A stretch of 64,000 nucleotides of DNA from Tenodera sinensis (Eukaryota > Arthropoda > Insecta > Mantodea > Mantidae). The notes below the pieces were generated by a model that worked only from the letters and a program-made list of their open reading frames with translations, did not search any database and was not told the DNA's origin. The stretch spans positions 73,247,117-73,311,116 of the forward strand of contig CM060963.1 in the NCBI GenBank assembly GCA_030765045.1. Direction: 5' to 3'. Position 1 is the stretch's first letter; every line of letters starts with the position of its first letter. Positions 11,870-23,279 of the stretch are shown piece after piece. The translations under genes and the position numbers were made by a program.

Positions 11870-14090
11870 GGATCTACTATCTATGGCTAAAGCACCTAAG
11901 ACCTGCGAATATTTTGAAACTCTAATAGTAATCGTTCTCAAGTAATGTTTGATATGTACATTTCTTAAAACCCCTGTGTTCTCGTGAAAACAGTTGCTCA
12001 TTGGTGAATTCTCCCTATCCTACAAACAGGATGTTTAGGATATGGCGTAGTATCAATTTATTACCCATAGCGTGTGTTATTTGCAATGGCATTCATCCTA
12101 TACTTCTTAATAATCTGTTCCTTATATTTTCTATCTACAGTGTTCTAACAGCAGCAAATATTATATATTTCATTCTTCAGGAAAAGTTGCCGAATTCAGA
12201 AATGTGGATTTTAATGTTACTAAACACTACAAACCTTCCACGTTTGTTCTGTTAACTATTTAGCTGTGCGATCTTTGAAACCATGTCGTATAGTAACTTA
12301 AATGTCTGCCATAAGTGTGGATTCCTAAAAGCTTGTCAAATGATAGGTTCTACCTGTATTAAAGTGGACAAATCATTCAGGCAATTAGAGGTATATAATT
12401 ATTAAACTTTCTTTTTTCAAGTTTTTGTTTGTCGGACTGCTTCTAGCTTCAAACGTTTCCACACGATGTACTTTTCGATATAAATAAAACGGAAACATTA
12501 TATATGTCCTTAGAAATAACAGGTTAAAAAGATGAGATGACATTTAGTTAAAATGCTTAGTTGTGATATTACCAAACAACGTGTACATTGTGTTTATTTT
12601 AAACTAAAAGTTCTTGAAGTTTCATATTAACTGTTACTTTCTCCAAATAATGACAATTCATATCAAATGTATATTGATACACTATCAAATCATTTAACTA
12701 TAATACACATTTCTTAAAAATTGTATTGTGTGGGAATTTTTTCAAAACCGTGAAAGGTAGTAAAACTTTTGGTTATCGGGAATTAAGAATAAAAATGTAA
12801 CAAAAATTTGGTTTCTGTATTATATGTGAAATTGTAATTGACATTTTAATTTCAAATGAGTCAAACTAAACTATGAAGTTCAGAAGTTTTCTACATTGAT
12901 ATTCTTCACTAACTGTGAATATTCATTCATATATTTCCACTTTAGCGTGTAAGAAACAACTTCTTTTGAGACAAAATAATAATTCAACAATATTTTACTA
13001 ATTCCCCCACTTTTATTTAAGAAAGTATATTAATTTATTGAGAAAAACAGCTAAACAGAGTACATTTAGGATGACTATTTCAACAAATACTTCAGCTAAC
13101 CTTTTATCCAAGAAGAATGTATTCTTTAAACGTCCGTGTTTTCTCCTGTGTTAACCATAAAATTAGTAACAGAGAAACATTAACGTCTTGATACCATTCA
13201 GCAAGGCCAAGAGAAAGAAAAATTTGACCTAGAAAATAGTTATTTGGATAAATGAGGAACATAAAATCTAAAATCTATAAATCACTTAGGGATGTCTGCC
13301 ATTGTATCTACCAAGATTATATATACGGGCATCGAATGGCAATACCATCTAAAGGGAAAAGAAGATGACCCAGAAGCTGGGACAGAAAGGAGGACAAATC
13401 TATAATCTGAAGGGTGATGGAAACGAAGTAGATGTGATCTGCAACGACCTCTTGGGCCCTTTGAAGATGTCGATTTTTCTTCAGCATTCTCTGTTGAAAT
13501 GAGAGCTTCGGAAACAGAGAAAATGAATCCCACAACATGCCTTTGTGTACAGTAATCAAACTGATGAAAAATATATCGATACTTGAAAATAATAGCGACG
13601 CAGGTAGCATCAATATTTTTAGAAATTAGCTGATGAATGTATCCGAGTTGTGTGACCTAATTGATTATATCTATGTTTAAAGCTATATAAAGATTCAGTA
13701 AACTGCTAAAACAATGCAGATTATAAGAACCTCCTCTTATATTAATTTAAATAGATAAACGCGAGTGTAAGTAAATGTATGTGTAAACTATATCTAGGAT
13801 TGTGATACTTTTGTCATATTTTATTATTGAAAGGATGTGATGCATTTGGTGTAATTACGAAGAATGCTGAATCCATTAGATTTTATCAACCACTGTTTAT
13901 AGCATAACTTCTGGTATACCATTAATTAGAAATTACAAGATGTATAAAGGTGCTTCTTTCCATTCAAGCGGCTAATATATTTGTAAGAAATGCACATCTA
14001 AGTTCCTAAGTGACTAGTTCGCAGCACCAGTGTCTAGTACCGTTTAAGACCATTATATTCGAGGAAAAGCATTTCTCTGAAATGAATTGG
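11870..14090. other. No supportable feature (downstream intron of the receptor gene?)
   Basis: AT-rich. If the receptor exon at 14104-14581 is real, this stretch lies in its following intron. I searched the minus strand for an exon continuing TM1 after the Gly codon (Asn-Val-Phe type) and did not see one. Confidence 0.4.
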
Positions 14091-14097
14091 GAAGGTT

Positions 14098-14103
14098 ACT
14101 CAC
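14098..14103 (-). promoter_or_regulatory. Splice donor of receptor exon
   Basis: Minus-strand GTCATAG|GTGAGT. The exon ends after the first base of a Gly codon (phase 1), leaving the TM1 Asn for the next exon. Confidence 0.7.
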
Positions 14104-14581
14104 CTATGACTGTAACCAGGATCATGAGGCCAAGGACAACGGAAGTGACGCCCATCAATATGACTTCAGTGAGAGCCTCATCCGCTCCCGCTCCGCCTCC
14201 CAGTCCAGTTCCGTTTCCCATGGTTGCATTTCCCGTGAGATACGAGTCATTTCCGCCGTAACAGTCCAACCAGGAGGCGGCAAAAGAGGTGGTGTTGCTG
14301 CCATTACAAGCCACCCTTCCCACGACGGCATCGTCAAACATGATGGCCGGCGCCACGCCGCTCTTGTTCGTCCCGAGCAGCATCGCCCCCTCCTCGCTCT
14401 CCAGGAACACACTGACGACGTCATTGATGGAAGGTGGTCTAGCGAGAAGGTCGGCAGAGCCGGAGCTATGTTTGCTGGGTATATCCTGCTGCTGCTGCTC
14501 CCGCTTTGCCGTCGTGGAGGCCGAAGTCCAAGGGAATGGCTGTACCTGGTCCGAGAGCGACCAGTTCAGGAACAGATCCAT
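14104..14581 (-). CDS. Aminergic GPCR, probably serotonin 5-HT1-type receptor, first coding exon (partial)
   Basis: Codes for the extracellular N-terminus and TM1 of a rhodopsin-class receptor. Numbering from the ATG at 14581: seven N-glycosylation sequons (N6, N72, N93, N96, N111, N118, N123), four Gln at 29-32, a Gly-rich linker 122-132, then a hydrophobic helix from about 140 reading VILMGVTSVVLGLMILVTVI. The motif LGLMILVTVIG followed by an expected Asn is typical of invertebrate 5-HT1 receptors, which couple to Gi/o. The chosen ATG lies in TTCACCATGG, a good initiation context, 24 bases inside the exon. The upstream ATG at 14611 lies in the intron. Exon edges are a TTTTAATTGCAG acceptor (14606-14617) and a GTGAGT donor. 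TM2-TM7 are outside the window, so another aminergic subtype cannot be excluded. Plus-strand open frames here are shadows. Confidence 0.78.
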
Positions 14582-14605
14582 GGTGAACCTTTCGTCATAG
14601 CGAAC
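14582..14605 (-). other. 5' UTR part of receptor exon, after splice acceptor
   Basis: The 24 bases between the acceptor (TTAATTGCAG|GTTCG) and the ATG. The acceptor implies at least one upstream non-coding exon. Confidence 0.6.
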
Positions 14606-14744
14606 CTGCAATTAAAAGATTTTCCACATGTCATAACCTATAAACATATACTTTCCCCACGTATCTACACTTTAGCCATTGTTTGGATAACAGGAAAAAA
14701 TGCTTTGGGAAACAGTTGTACGACGACTGAATATATTACATTTG

Positions 14745-14935
14745 CACTTCATTTACACACCCTTCTACAAACTATTCTTACAAAAGCCTATTCTTGTATG
14801 CGACTCATGTTATTCCAGATGAACATTTGCAGAAATACTTTCTTTTCACAGTGTTTTATGTACAAAGCCATAGCCAAAATCTTTCAAGAGAGAGAGTTCT
14901 CTTTACAACACGAGAAACAAGAATAGCACCCATTT
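14745..14935 (-). repeat. Repeat R, diverged end fragment (minus strand)
   Basis: ACACCCTTCTACAAACTATT, then GATGAACATTTGCAGAAATA and a GTTCTCTTT segment occur in the same order as in R at 52500-52680. It lies in the intron just upstream of the receptor coding exon. Confidence 0.5.
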
Positions 14936-15340
14936 AAAGTTATACAGTATTTTACTATGAAAGCTGAAGCCGAAGTTGTGAACGCCATAATTATGGACAG
15001 AATACTGCGTCACATGGCAGAATTAAATAATCAGGGAATGTTAAAATCGTTACATGTATAAAGGTACAAAATCTGGAAGGATTAGTTACGGTTAAAGTTG
15101 TCAAAACGCACGAAATGTTACAGACAAGTCATTAGAGGCAGGCGTCAGGTAGTCAGCCTGAAATACCTGGTAAGACCAGTTTTCCTGGAAATCGGTAGTG
15201 CAGGTGTGTTGAGCAGGGACGTTTCGGCGAAACCCTGTTGCTACTGGGGATGTAATTAGGAAGTGAAAGACATAGATAGCGTCATGATGCAGACATTTGC
15301 CTGCCAGAACCCGGAGAGAAAAGGTCGGGGAGACGCTTAC

Positions 15341-15480
15341 CTTCCAGATCGCGAGTGAATAAGTCAGTTGGACTTACCTTCCGTACCTCGAGTGCGAGGA
15401 CACACGACAGTTTCGAGTAACAATCTTCGGTCTTAGTAAAGACACAGTAAAGACGTAACGAAATTCTAATAGCGATCGAC
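15341..15480 (-). other. Candidate 5' non-coding exon of the receptor gene with two tandem splice donors
   Basis: The minus strand has two strong donor sites, CGGAAG|GTAAGT (exon end 15378) and TGGAAG|GTAAGC (exon end 15341), 37 bases apart in a locally GC-richer segment. Both could splice to the acceptor at 14606, giving an intron of about 0.75 kb. The upstream end of the exon is not defined. This is an inference from splice-site strength and strand only. Confidence 0.35.
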
Positions 15481-16044
15481 AAATCTAAAACGCTACTTGG
15501 TTGTAAATAAGAGTGTTTTAAGGAGAGTTCTGGTTTTTATTGCAAATACTCACGCATACCCTGAGGTTAAGATCCATGTCGAGCAGTCCGGAGTAGAAAT
15601 CAACTGAGAGAGCAGCATTCCGCGTAGGATTGCGGAATTGAGGAGCGGGTAATCCCACATCACAACCAATAATAATATTACAGAACTCATTATCATCAAA
15701 AACTTGCTATTTAACAGAAGATACTATTTTAGACATCTAAACTTATTGTGTCAGAATTTTCTTAATCACACTTACTTACAAGTTACATAAAATTTCTCAG
15801 AATCAAAAGCACTTAACAGGCTAGTCATAAAATAGATATATACTATAGCGGGTGAGTAAACAGATGGAACAATACCTGTTGCAACTCTATGAAGTGATAT
15901 TTTTTGAAAAGCTTTAAGATAATCAACATGCTCTCACATTGCTATGATTACAAAGAAAGGGTGTGTTTTTTTTTTAAATTTTTTTATTCTTTTTATTTTG
16001 TGAACATTTCTTTTTTCTGCATTCCTCTAGTCCTCAAGTCTCAG

Positions 16045-16700
16045 AACGTACAAACAAACACCCATACAATGTACAGCTGCTGCAAAAACTCAGTGAAGAT
16101 GACTTTGACAGACGTACTCAGTTTGCTGAAACTTTGAATGACATGTTCGATCAGAACTCTAACATCGTGAATAGAATTGTGTTCTCTGATGAAGCTACTT
16201 TCTGCCTAAATGGGAATGTAAATCGTCACAACTGTCATCATTGGCCTACATTGGATGGTTGAACAACATACACAACGTCCACAAAAAGGAAATGCTTGGG
16301 CTGTATAACTAATGGCGGATTGATAGGCCCATTTTACATTAATAGCAACTTAAATTCTGAAGTGTATTTACGCCTCCTTCAAAAGTAACTAATTCCTGCT
16401 TGTGCAGAAGGAAGAATTCAAAATTATATCTTATTCCAGCAAGATGGTGCCCCTGCACATTATGAAAGGCATGTGGTGAATTACGTAAATCATGAATTTC
16501 CAGGAAGATGGATTGACAGAAGAGGCAGTATTGGATGGCCGCCAAGATCTCCTGACCTGAACCACTTAGACTACTTTTTCTTGTGGGGATATTTGAAGTG
16601 GAGGGTTTACAAGGACCGACCAAGAGATCTTGAAGAGTTACAGCGAAGAATTGGGGAAGAAATGAAATTCATCATGTGCTACAACATATCACCACTAATT
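16045..16700 (+). pseudogene. Tc1/mariner transposase, broken
   Basis: The DDD catalytic core is readable. First Asp is in IVFSDEATFCLNGNVN (about 16172-16220), second in LFQQDGAPAHYERHV (about 16430-16475), third in WPPRSPDLNHLDYFFLWGYL (about 16538-16600). Thirty-six residues separate the second and third Asp. The order QQDGAPAH, PGRW, RSPDL, LWG.LK, VYK and RPRDLEELQRRI is classic for insect Tc1/mariner proteins. Stops interrupt it at 16260-16262 and after LRLLQK (about 16387). The N-terminal helix-turn-helix part is not recognisable, so the copy cannot make active enzyme. Confidence 0.85.
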
Positions 16701-16752
16701 TTGCTATGAATGTGTTTTCTGGGTTTAAATTTCATGTGCTGTAACACGTCCT

Positions 16753-16794
16753 AATAAATTTAAATTGTAGTTCAAAAAAGCATATACCTGAGGA

Positions 16795-16833
<39 letters not shown>
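16753..16833 (+). other. AATAAA signal and 38-base poly(A) inside the transposon
   Basis: AATAAA at 16753-16758 is followed 38 bases later by an uninterrupted A run (16796-16833), and then by the right inverted repeat of the same element. Confidence 0.8.
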
Positions 16834-16836
<3 letters not shown>

Positions 16837-16930
16837 CTATGAAACAACTTTTCTAAAAAATGTCACTTTACAAAACTATAACAACAAAGTTAAAAGCATT
16901 GTTGCATACTTTTTATTCACCCCGTATATA

Positions 16931-17245
16931 CCAGACCGGATGCAGCGCAGTGATAGCGCACCTTCCTCTGGCGCGGATGACCCGCGTTCGATTCCGGTAC
17001 TGGTGTGTGGGTTTTTCCTCGCTGGGAGGTCTGGCACGAGGTGCATTCAGCCTCATTAGTTCCCGGAGGGACCAATTGATAAAGAAGTAGCGACCCCTGG
17101 TCAAGAAGACCACATTACCCGCCGGGAGAGACCGGGATGCAGACCACATCCCACCACCTGTACTGCACATAATTTGTGACGCCTGTGGTGGGCAGAGGTG
17201 AGGGAAACAGCAGTAGGGCGATAGACCTTGGCACGGATGGGTTGA
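16931..17245 (+). mobile_element. SINE-B copy
   Basis: Weak A-box (GTGATAGCGCAC), strong TCCTCTGGCGCGGATGACCC and B-box GCGTTCGATTCC, then the body with GCTGGGAGGTCTGGCACGAG, AAGAAGTAGCGACCCCTGG and GACGCCTGTGGTGGGCAGAG. The order is the same as in the copy at 59758-60066. It starts immediately after the right end of the Tc1/mariner element. The 170-residue minus-strand open frame across it is spurious. Confidence 0.8.
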
Positions 17246-18782
17246 TGTGCCGCTATATATCATGTTTATACATATGATATTTTTATCAAATTCGTTTAAG
17301 CCATTTTTAAGGAAAGCTGCGGCAAGAGGAGTTTCCTCAAAATGTTTAATCACATACTTGGAAGGTACTGAAGTTAAATCCCATGTAATTGAGTTACGCA
17401 CATCTAATAATAATAATAACAACAAATCTTTGTATTGGGATGCAAAACTTCCTCTACTACTACAGTTATGTAGTAGAGAAATAAAAATCTAGTATCTAGT
17501 ATATAGTATCTAGTATCACGCACGCATGCACGCACACCCACATTTATTTATATAAAAATGGATTTTTGGGCGGTTCAGGGTAGTGTGTAGGGAAAATCAT
17601 ATGAATGTAATGTATTAGAGCTGTTGAATAGAAAAGGTTCTTCTTGAATAACATTGCTAATTGGCTATATCTTCAATGACAAGAAATTTAGTCTATGATA
17701 AATTCCGAAATGAGGGGCAAATTCAGAGGAAACACCAGTAAGGAAGAGGGGGTTATTCCTTTTTATGAAAAATGTGAACAATGACGAATACTAGAGTGAA
17801 CGATAACTTATATCTTGCCACAGAATTCGTGCTTTGTCATCGAATAAAATGCATATAGGGGACAGTAGAGTAAACTAGGGCTGTCCTCGGATCAGGTCGC
17901 AAGATCATTTTGCCGGGTAGCCAGCCACATATGCCTCACACCAGGGGAGACAATGATTGCGTTAGCAGGATACCACAGGATTTATTGTGGCCAGTTATGG
18001 GGATGGGTAGATGAACGAGCAGCTGTGTGGGAGGCTGGATGGATTATATCGATGGATAGCAACGTCTGTGCTCCGTAGATAAAGTTTCGTACCTACAGCA
18101 AACGTTGGGGATTTTCTTAATGCGTTTTAAAAGTGAATCTGCACGCTTAATTTTGGCATCGCCCTTTCTTTTTATTGCAGTTTTAATAAAGTGACCTCTA
18201 GTGACATTCAGTGGCTTGATAATTGAGAGTATACTAAACGCCATAAATTGCCACAAAGCTATACTTTTGGTTTGTTGTTTGGCCTCAAACAATGTTTCTT
18301 TTGTGTGTTCGTTGTGTGTTCGTGGTGTAATAATTTGGTATGTTTGTATGTGGTAAAATGCTTAGTACATTTCTATTTTACTGTTTATTGTATCCCCTTC
18401 TAAATTAGTCGATACTTACATGCAACTCTTCCATGCAGGTGCTGGCCACCGAAAAGCTACTTTTACCTTATATACAATCATAAGACACTTCTTTTATATC
18501 ACTAACCTTTGTATCTTCTTTATTGTGATTTATAATGCTTTATAACGCTCTTCAAATACAGATTTACTGTATAAATTACAATTACCTTTCTCATGCAGAG
18601 TTTTAGATATATTCCTTTCACACTTTTTCTAAATGTTACTTTTTATTTTTCCGGAACATAAAACGATCGGTTTTAAAAGCCTGTTTCACATTTACTTATG
18701 CGGGCTTACAAAGAAACCGTCTCAGATCTTATAAATTGGAATTTCCTGTTCAGCTTTATAAAGGCATAATACTTATATTTTG
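17246..18782. other. No supportable gene
   Basis: Small AAT run at 17405-17420 and a TCTAGTA short tandem at about 17490-17515. Nothing else recognised. Confidence 0.45.
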
Positions 18783-18956
18783 GGTTGCCTCCTTAGCGCG
18801 GCGGTTACGGCCGAGAGGGACCGCGTCGATGACCACGTCCCACCTCCAGTAGTGCACCCCATTGTAATACTGGAGGTACTGCCTACTTTACATATGCTGG
18901 ACAAAGGTGGGGACGCAGAGGTCGGGCGGTAGGCCTTGGCCAGGATGGGGTCATGT
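18783..18956 (+). mobile_element. SINE-B fragment, internally deleted
   Basis: The head TTAGCGCGGCGGTTACGG is joined directly to the family's later part (GACCACGTCCCACCTCCAGT, then GACAAAGGTGGGGACGCAGA and AGGCCTTGGCCAGGATGGGG). The B-box region is missing. Confidence 0.6.
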
Positions 18957-20683
18957 TTACTTGTATTTTAAACATGTTTGTAAAAATAGTTCTGATTTTG
19001 TACTTTGAATTCTGCACCACTTCATAGAAAACATTACAACTCCTATAATCTTTGTAATAGAAAGAAATACTTTAGTTTTCATGTTTGCAACCAAATTTGA
19101 TTTTATCCACCTTCCCATTTTTGCTTTGAACGATTTTTTCACTGATAAGATAATTTTATATAAATGACCCGTTTGTTTAGGAACTATTGAAGATATAGGA
19201 ATGAAATTTTGACTTAACAAAAACACCATCTCCGTGAACATATTGTTATACTTCGGTGTTACCAAGCTGGTGTTATATTCTAAAATTTTAACTGTTAATT
19301 TGTTAATAAAACTGTGAAACTAAGAAAAAATTCCTATCTTCCATAATAAAGCACATTATTGTATAAAAGTATATAATAAACTTAGGAAGCAAGCATTTAA
19401 ACCGCATAAACTTCATTTTAGTATTTTAAATGGTTTCCGAGTTGCTACGAAGGTAGCAAACTTAATTTTGGTGGACTTTTTCAATTTTATGAAAATTATT
19501 ATAGTATTTGACACTGGATTCGGGGCCAAGTAAAGAGAAAGAATACAGAAGCGAGAAAAACTAAGTAGCCATTAACCTATGCGTACTTGGACATTATGGC
19601 TATATATTTCGTTGTGCCGAAGAACTACATTTTAATGGGATATAACCTGTATGGTTGCTGGAATAATACACTTATTGAAATCAAATTCTGTTCAATGTGC
19701 TTTACAACGAACATTTCTGTATCTATCTGTAACACAGCCTCGTGTGAATAGAGGCATTATTATTTATTGCTTATTGTTTAGTTTTCCCCAATGCATTAGT
19801 CTACTACGTTGTAACTCGTTTTAGCAGAAAGTAGTTCCATTAAGGAGGTTGTAAAGAGAAAGAAGGATATAAAGCCTAAGTGAGAGCAAAGGAGAGAGGG
19901 TAGTTGGTTTGGGTAGCTGAGTTGGGCTGTAGCAGGTTTGGTAGGGTCTAAAGCTATTTTCACGTTATGAAGGCACAACGGGCTCTTATGAACCATGTTA
20001 TTCTTATGGAAGAATCAGGTGAGTCGTTGCCAAATTTGCGTGTTTTCAAATGTGACTAAGATAAAGTATGAACATGCATTTCGGTGTAAAATGTGTCGAA
20101 GAATACTATGGTATGCACGATAAACCTTTTATGCAATTGTACATTTTTTTAAATAATAAAATGTAAAATTTTGTTGAAAGCAGGTTTTTTAACATCTTTC
20201 TCACTCCACACGCCTAAACGCGGTTTTAAAGCGAAATAATTGCAATGAAAAAAATCTGGATTATTCGCTTGCTTTTATAGGCCACATTAGCATTTAGACT
20301 ATATCAATATGTGTAAACATACTTTTTAAAAAAAAATAAAGTTTAAAACAAAGTGTTAGGATTCTTCGTTTATGCAGTGGAAAATGTCACTGGCTAATTC
20401 TCGTTCTGTAAGTCCACGTAAAAACTTCCAGCGACAAAGTTGTCAAGGAAGTAACAAGCCATCCATAAATCACCATTTAAAGGCAAATATTTTTAGCGCG
20501 CAAAGCACACGGCCAACAACACCCGGTTCTCCTGTCTTGCAGATGTGTGGCAGTTGAAGGAAGGACCGATAAGGGATTGTACTTCAGTGGAAGTTTTCAA
20601 TAGGTTTCGGGAATTTGAGGTGTGAGTGAGTTTTACAAGTTCTCTGGTAATCTCGTGCATTGCAGTTAAGTGATCAGTGCGCA
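18957..20683. other. No supportable feature
   Basis: AT-rich, no domain or SINE head seen. Confidence 0.45.
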
Positions 20684-21369
20684 ATGGATCGCAGAAGAAA
20701 AGGCGAAATTATTAAAAGTGGCGAGCGAAAAACAATTCTTAGGGTGTTTGATTATTTAAAGGAAAAGAGCCCCGGGCACAATAACTCGGTTATTGTTAGC
20801 GAACTTTATAAGGCGACTGGTGTGAGTAGGCCTACATTTTTTAGATTAAGAAAAGAATGTAAAAAGGGTCCTATCACTACACTGCGGAAAAGAAGACAAG
20901 CGGAACATACCAGCAGGGAGGTGGAACATAATGATTTTGTACGCAGTACTATAGGACGCAAATTTCATTAATTTCTGTTTCAAAATATTCCTCTTACAAT
21001 TCTGTCCGTGTTGAAAAAGGTCAATGAGGATGAGGACTTGCCAAATTTTAAATATTCAACCTTTTATCGCTTAGTGAAGGAAATGGGATTTGATTTTGAA
21101 AAGAGAGGAAATAAATCGCTTATGATTGAGAGAAGTGATATTATAGTGTGACGGCACTTCTATTTACAGAAAATAAAACAATTCAGGAAAGAGGGAAGAA
21201 AATCGTGTGATCCTTGATGAAAGTTGCATAAATGTAGGGCACACAAAAAGTGTGTTTCGAAGTTTGGAAAGATAGGACAATAAAAACTCCTAAAGAAGCG
21301 TTTTTGGCCGTGCTATCCACTGGTCTTAAAGCATTATTAAAAGTGGCGAGCGAAAAACAATTCTTAGGT
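20684..21369 (+). pseudogene. IS630/Tc1-like transposase copy 1, truncated
   Basis: From ATG 20684 (MDRRRKGEIIKSGERKTILR) a helix-turn-helix-like N-terminus follows (VSELYKATGVSRPTFFRLRK, then KKGPITTLRKRRQ). After a stop at 20969-20971 the frame resumes: FQNIPLTILSVLKKVNEDED, STFYRLVKEMGFDFEKRGNK, IERSDII with TGA in place of the following Trp, and VILDESCINVGHTKSVF. The LDE Asp is the first catalytic residue of the DDE domain. Copy 2 at 27361 gives the same domain order (GFVYERRGNK, ADESFVNLGHT). The reading ends at AVLSTGLKA and is replaced by a duplicated piece of its own 5' region and a microsatellite, so the second and third catalytic Asp/Glu are absent. Confidence 0.75.
21333..21368 (+). 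repeat. 36-bp exact duplicate of transposase N-terminal segment
   Basis: Identical to 20708-20743 and in the same orientation. It sits at the break between the transposase core and the TAA array. The shared core includes AAGTGGCGAGCGAAAAACAA. Confidence 0.9.
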
Positions 21370-21372
21370 GAT

Positions 21373-21991
<619 letters not shown>

Positions 21992-22256
21992 TAATAATAA
22001 ACCTGGTTGTGAGCAAAAACGCGGTAATCACATTGGCGCAACATACGTGGCAACACCGCGTTGATTCTCCATAAGAGCCATTGTGCCTTCATGACGTGAA
22101 AACTCCTGTAGTTGCTTTTACCTGAAAGAGGAACAGTGCGTTTGGGATAGGGGTCGATATGTCGTTTGGGACAGCTAGGCTGGTTAGATGTGACGAGGTT
22201 GACAACGCTCCTTCGCAGATAGAGTACAACGGGAATGTGCAGTCCCAAAGAGAGAC

Positions 22257-22562
22257 TTGCATATAGATGCATTTAACCACAAACGGCAGGCGAACCTAGT
22301 GAAAATTTGCGTGCTACCAATGGTCAACTCTTTCCGCAAACATTTCAATGAACGATTTTATAGCTCGTATCCAAACATAAATACCGTGGTTAACATTCTA
22401 TTAGTGCAACATGAGACAAAAACTAATATCAATCCAATTAAAAAGAATTTGCCGCAGCTACCACGTAAGAATGGGAAACCTAAACAAATTCAGCTAATAG
22501 GAAAGAATAAAGCATATAGAGATGGAAAACTGTCCCCTTTATAATATTTAAAAAGCGTTGGT
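22257..22562 (+). pseudogene. MULE/FLYWCH-type transposase C-terminal fragment
   Basis: The frame contains MVNSFRKHFNERFYSSYPNI, then TVVNILLVQHETKTNI, NLPQLPRKNGKPKQI and KAYRDGKL. The pattern N-S/C-F-x-x-x-F-N..FYS-(S/A)-HPNI followed by L...Q.ET is the region after the catalytic core of Mutator-like transposases that carry FLYWCH domains in insects. After the stop at 22542 a further YLKSVGYRYQTV is readable in another frame. The catalytic residues are not present. The segment 21992-22256 before it is unassigned. Confidence 0.5.
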
Positions 22563-23275
22563 TACCGTTACCAAACTGTTTAAAAAACAATATCAATAAT
22601 TTCAGCAAACTTTGAATAGATACCAGTGTTATTCTAACATTAAATTGTGTTGCAATCCTACCAGTCTCAGACTTTGATAGAACGAATTGGGATTCAGGAA
22701 AATTATACCTGGAATAGTAACAAATAAAATTGACGAGAAGTACATTTGTTTAAATGCAATAAATGAACTTTTGGCCATTTTAATGATAAAATATTTCATA
22801 ATGTGAAAGCAAGAGGGGGAAAATGGCATACTGAAAACAGAAGGCTTTCATTTCTACACTATTTCCACAATGTCCTATATGAATAGAAGCAGAAGATGCA
22901 ACGAGAAGAAAGAACTGCGAACACGAGTCAAAATTAAAACATTTTTATGTTATGGCTTAATTAAGTTTATATCCTTAGCTTCAATTTGGTGCATAATTCT
23001 AGAAAGTACTCAACCTTAAACATACATGCATTTTACTCTTAGGCACATTCAAAATGCTCCGTGCGTCACATTCTCTCGAGACTTTCCACACATATTCTAA
23101 TCTTTTGTTAGAATAACTAAACATTTTTGTGTATTATTACACGAATGTCTTAGACCATTCATAATTTGAAATATAGTCTAATTTTCAGAGTAAATAACAG
23201 CTTCTAGAATGTTTTGTACTAAACAATATAACAAAATGTTACACCTGCAGCTTACGGATAAAAATACAATTTTTA
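22563..23275. other. No supportable feature
   Basis: AT-rich sequence between the MULE-type fragment and the solo LTR. Confidence 0.45.
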
Positions 23276-23279
23276 ATAT

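Larger units (their letters stand above)
15844..16928 (+). mobile_element. Tc1/mariner-type transposon with ~75-bp imperfect terminal inverted repeats
   Basis: The left end TATAGCGGGTGAGTAAACAG is matched by the complement of the right end (TATACGGGGTGAATAAAAAG). The similarity continues inward through a GTGAYATTTTTT-GAAAAG block on both sides (to about 15915 left, 16850 right). The ends abut TA. Length about 1.1 kb is normal for the superfamily. It holds one degraded transposase gene and an internal 38-base poly(A). Confidence 0.75.

Noticed and set aside
12001..12255. Hydrophobic 84-residue frame, considered as a chemoreceptor exon
   Set aside because: No conserved motif or good splice sites; AT-rich sequence favours hydrophobic chance frames.
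14010..14926. Plus-strand open frames of 83, 279 and 103 residues over the receptor exon
   Set aside because: They are antisense to the GPCR exon, whose minus frame has splice sites, sequons and a TM helix.
16913..17425. 170-residue minus-strand frame
   Set aside because: Covers SINE-B antisense and flanking sequence; no domain, and equivalent frames appear in the other SINE-B copy.
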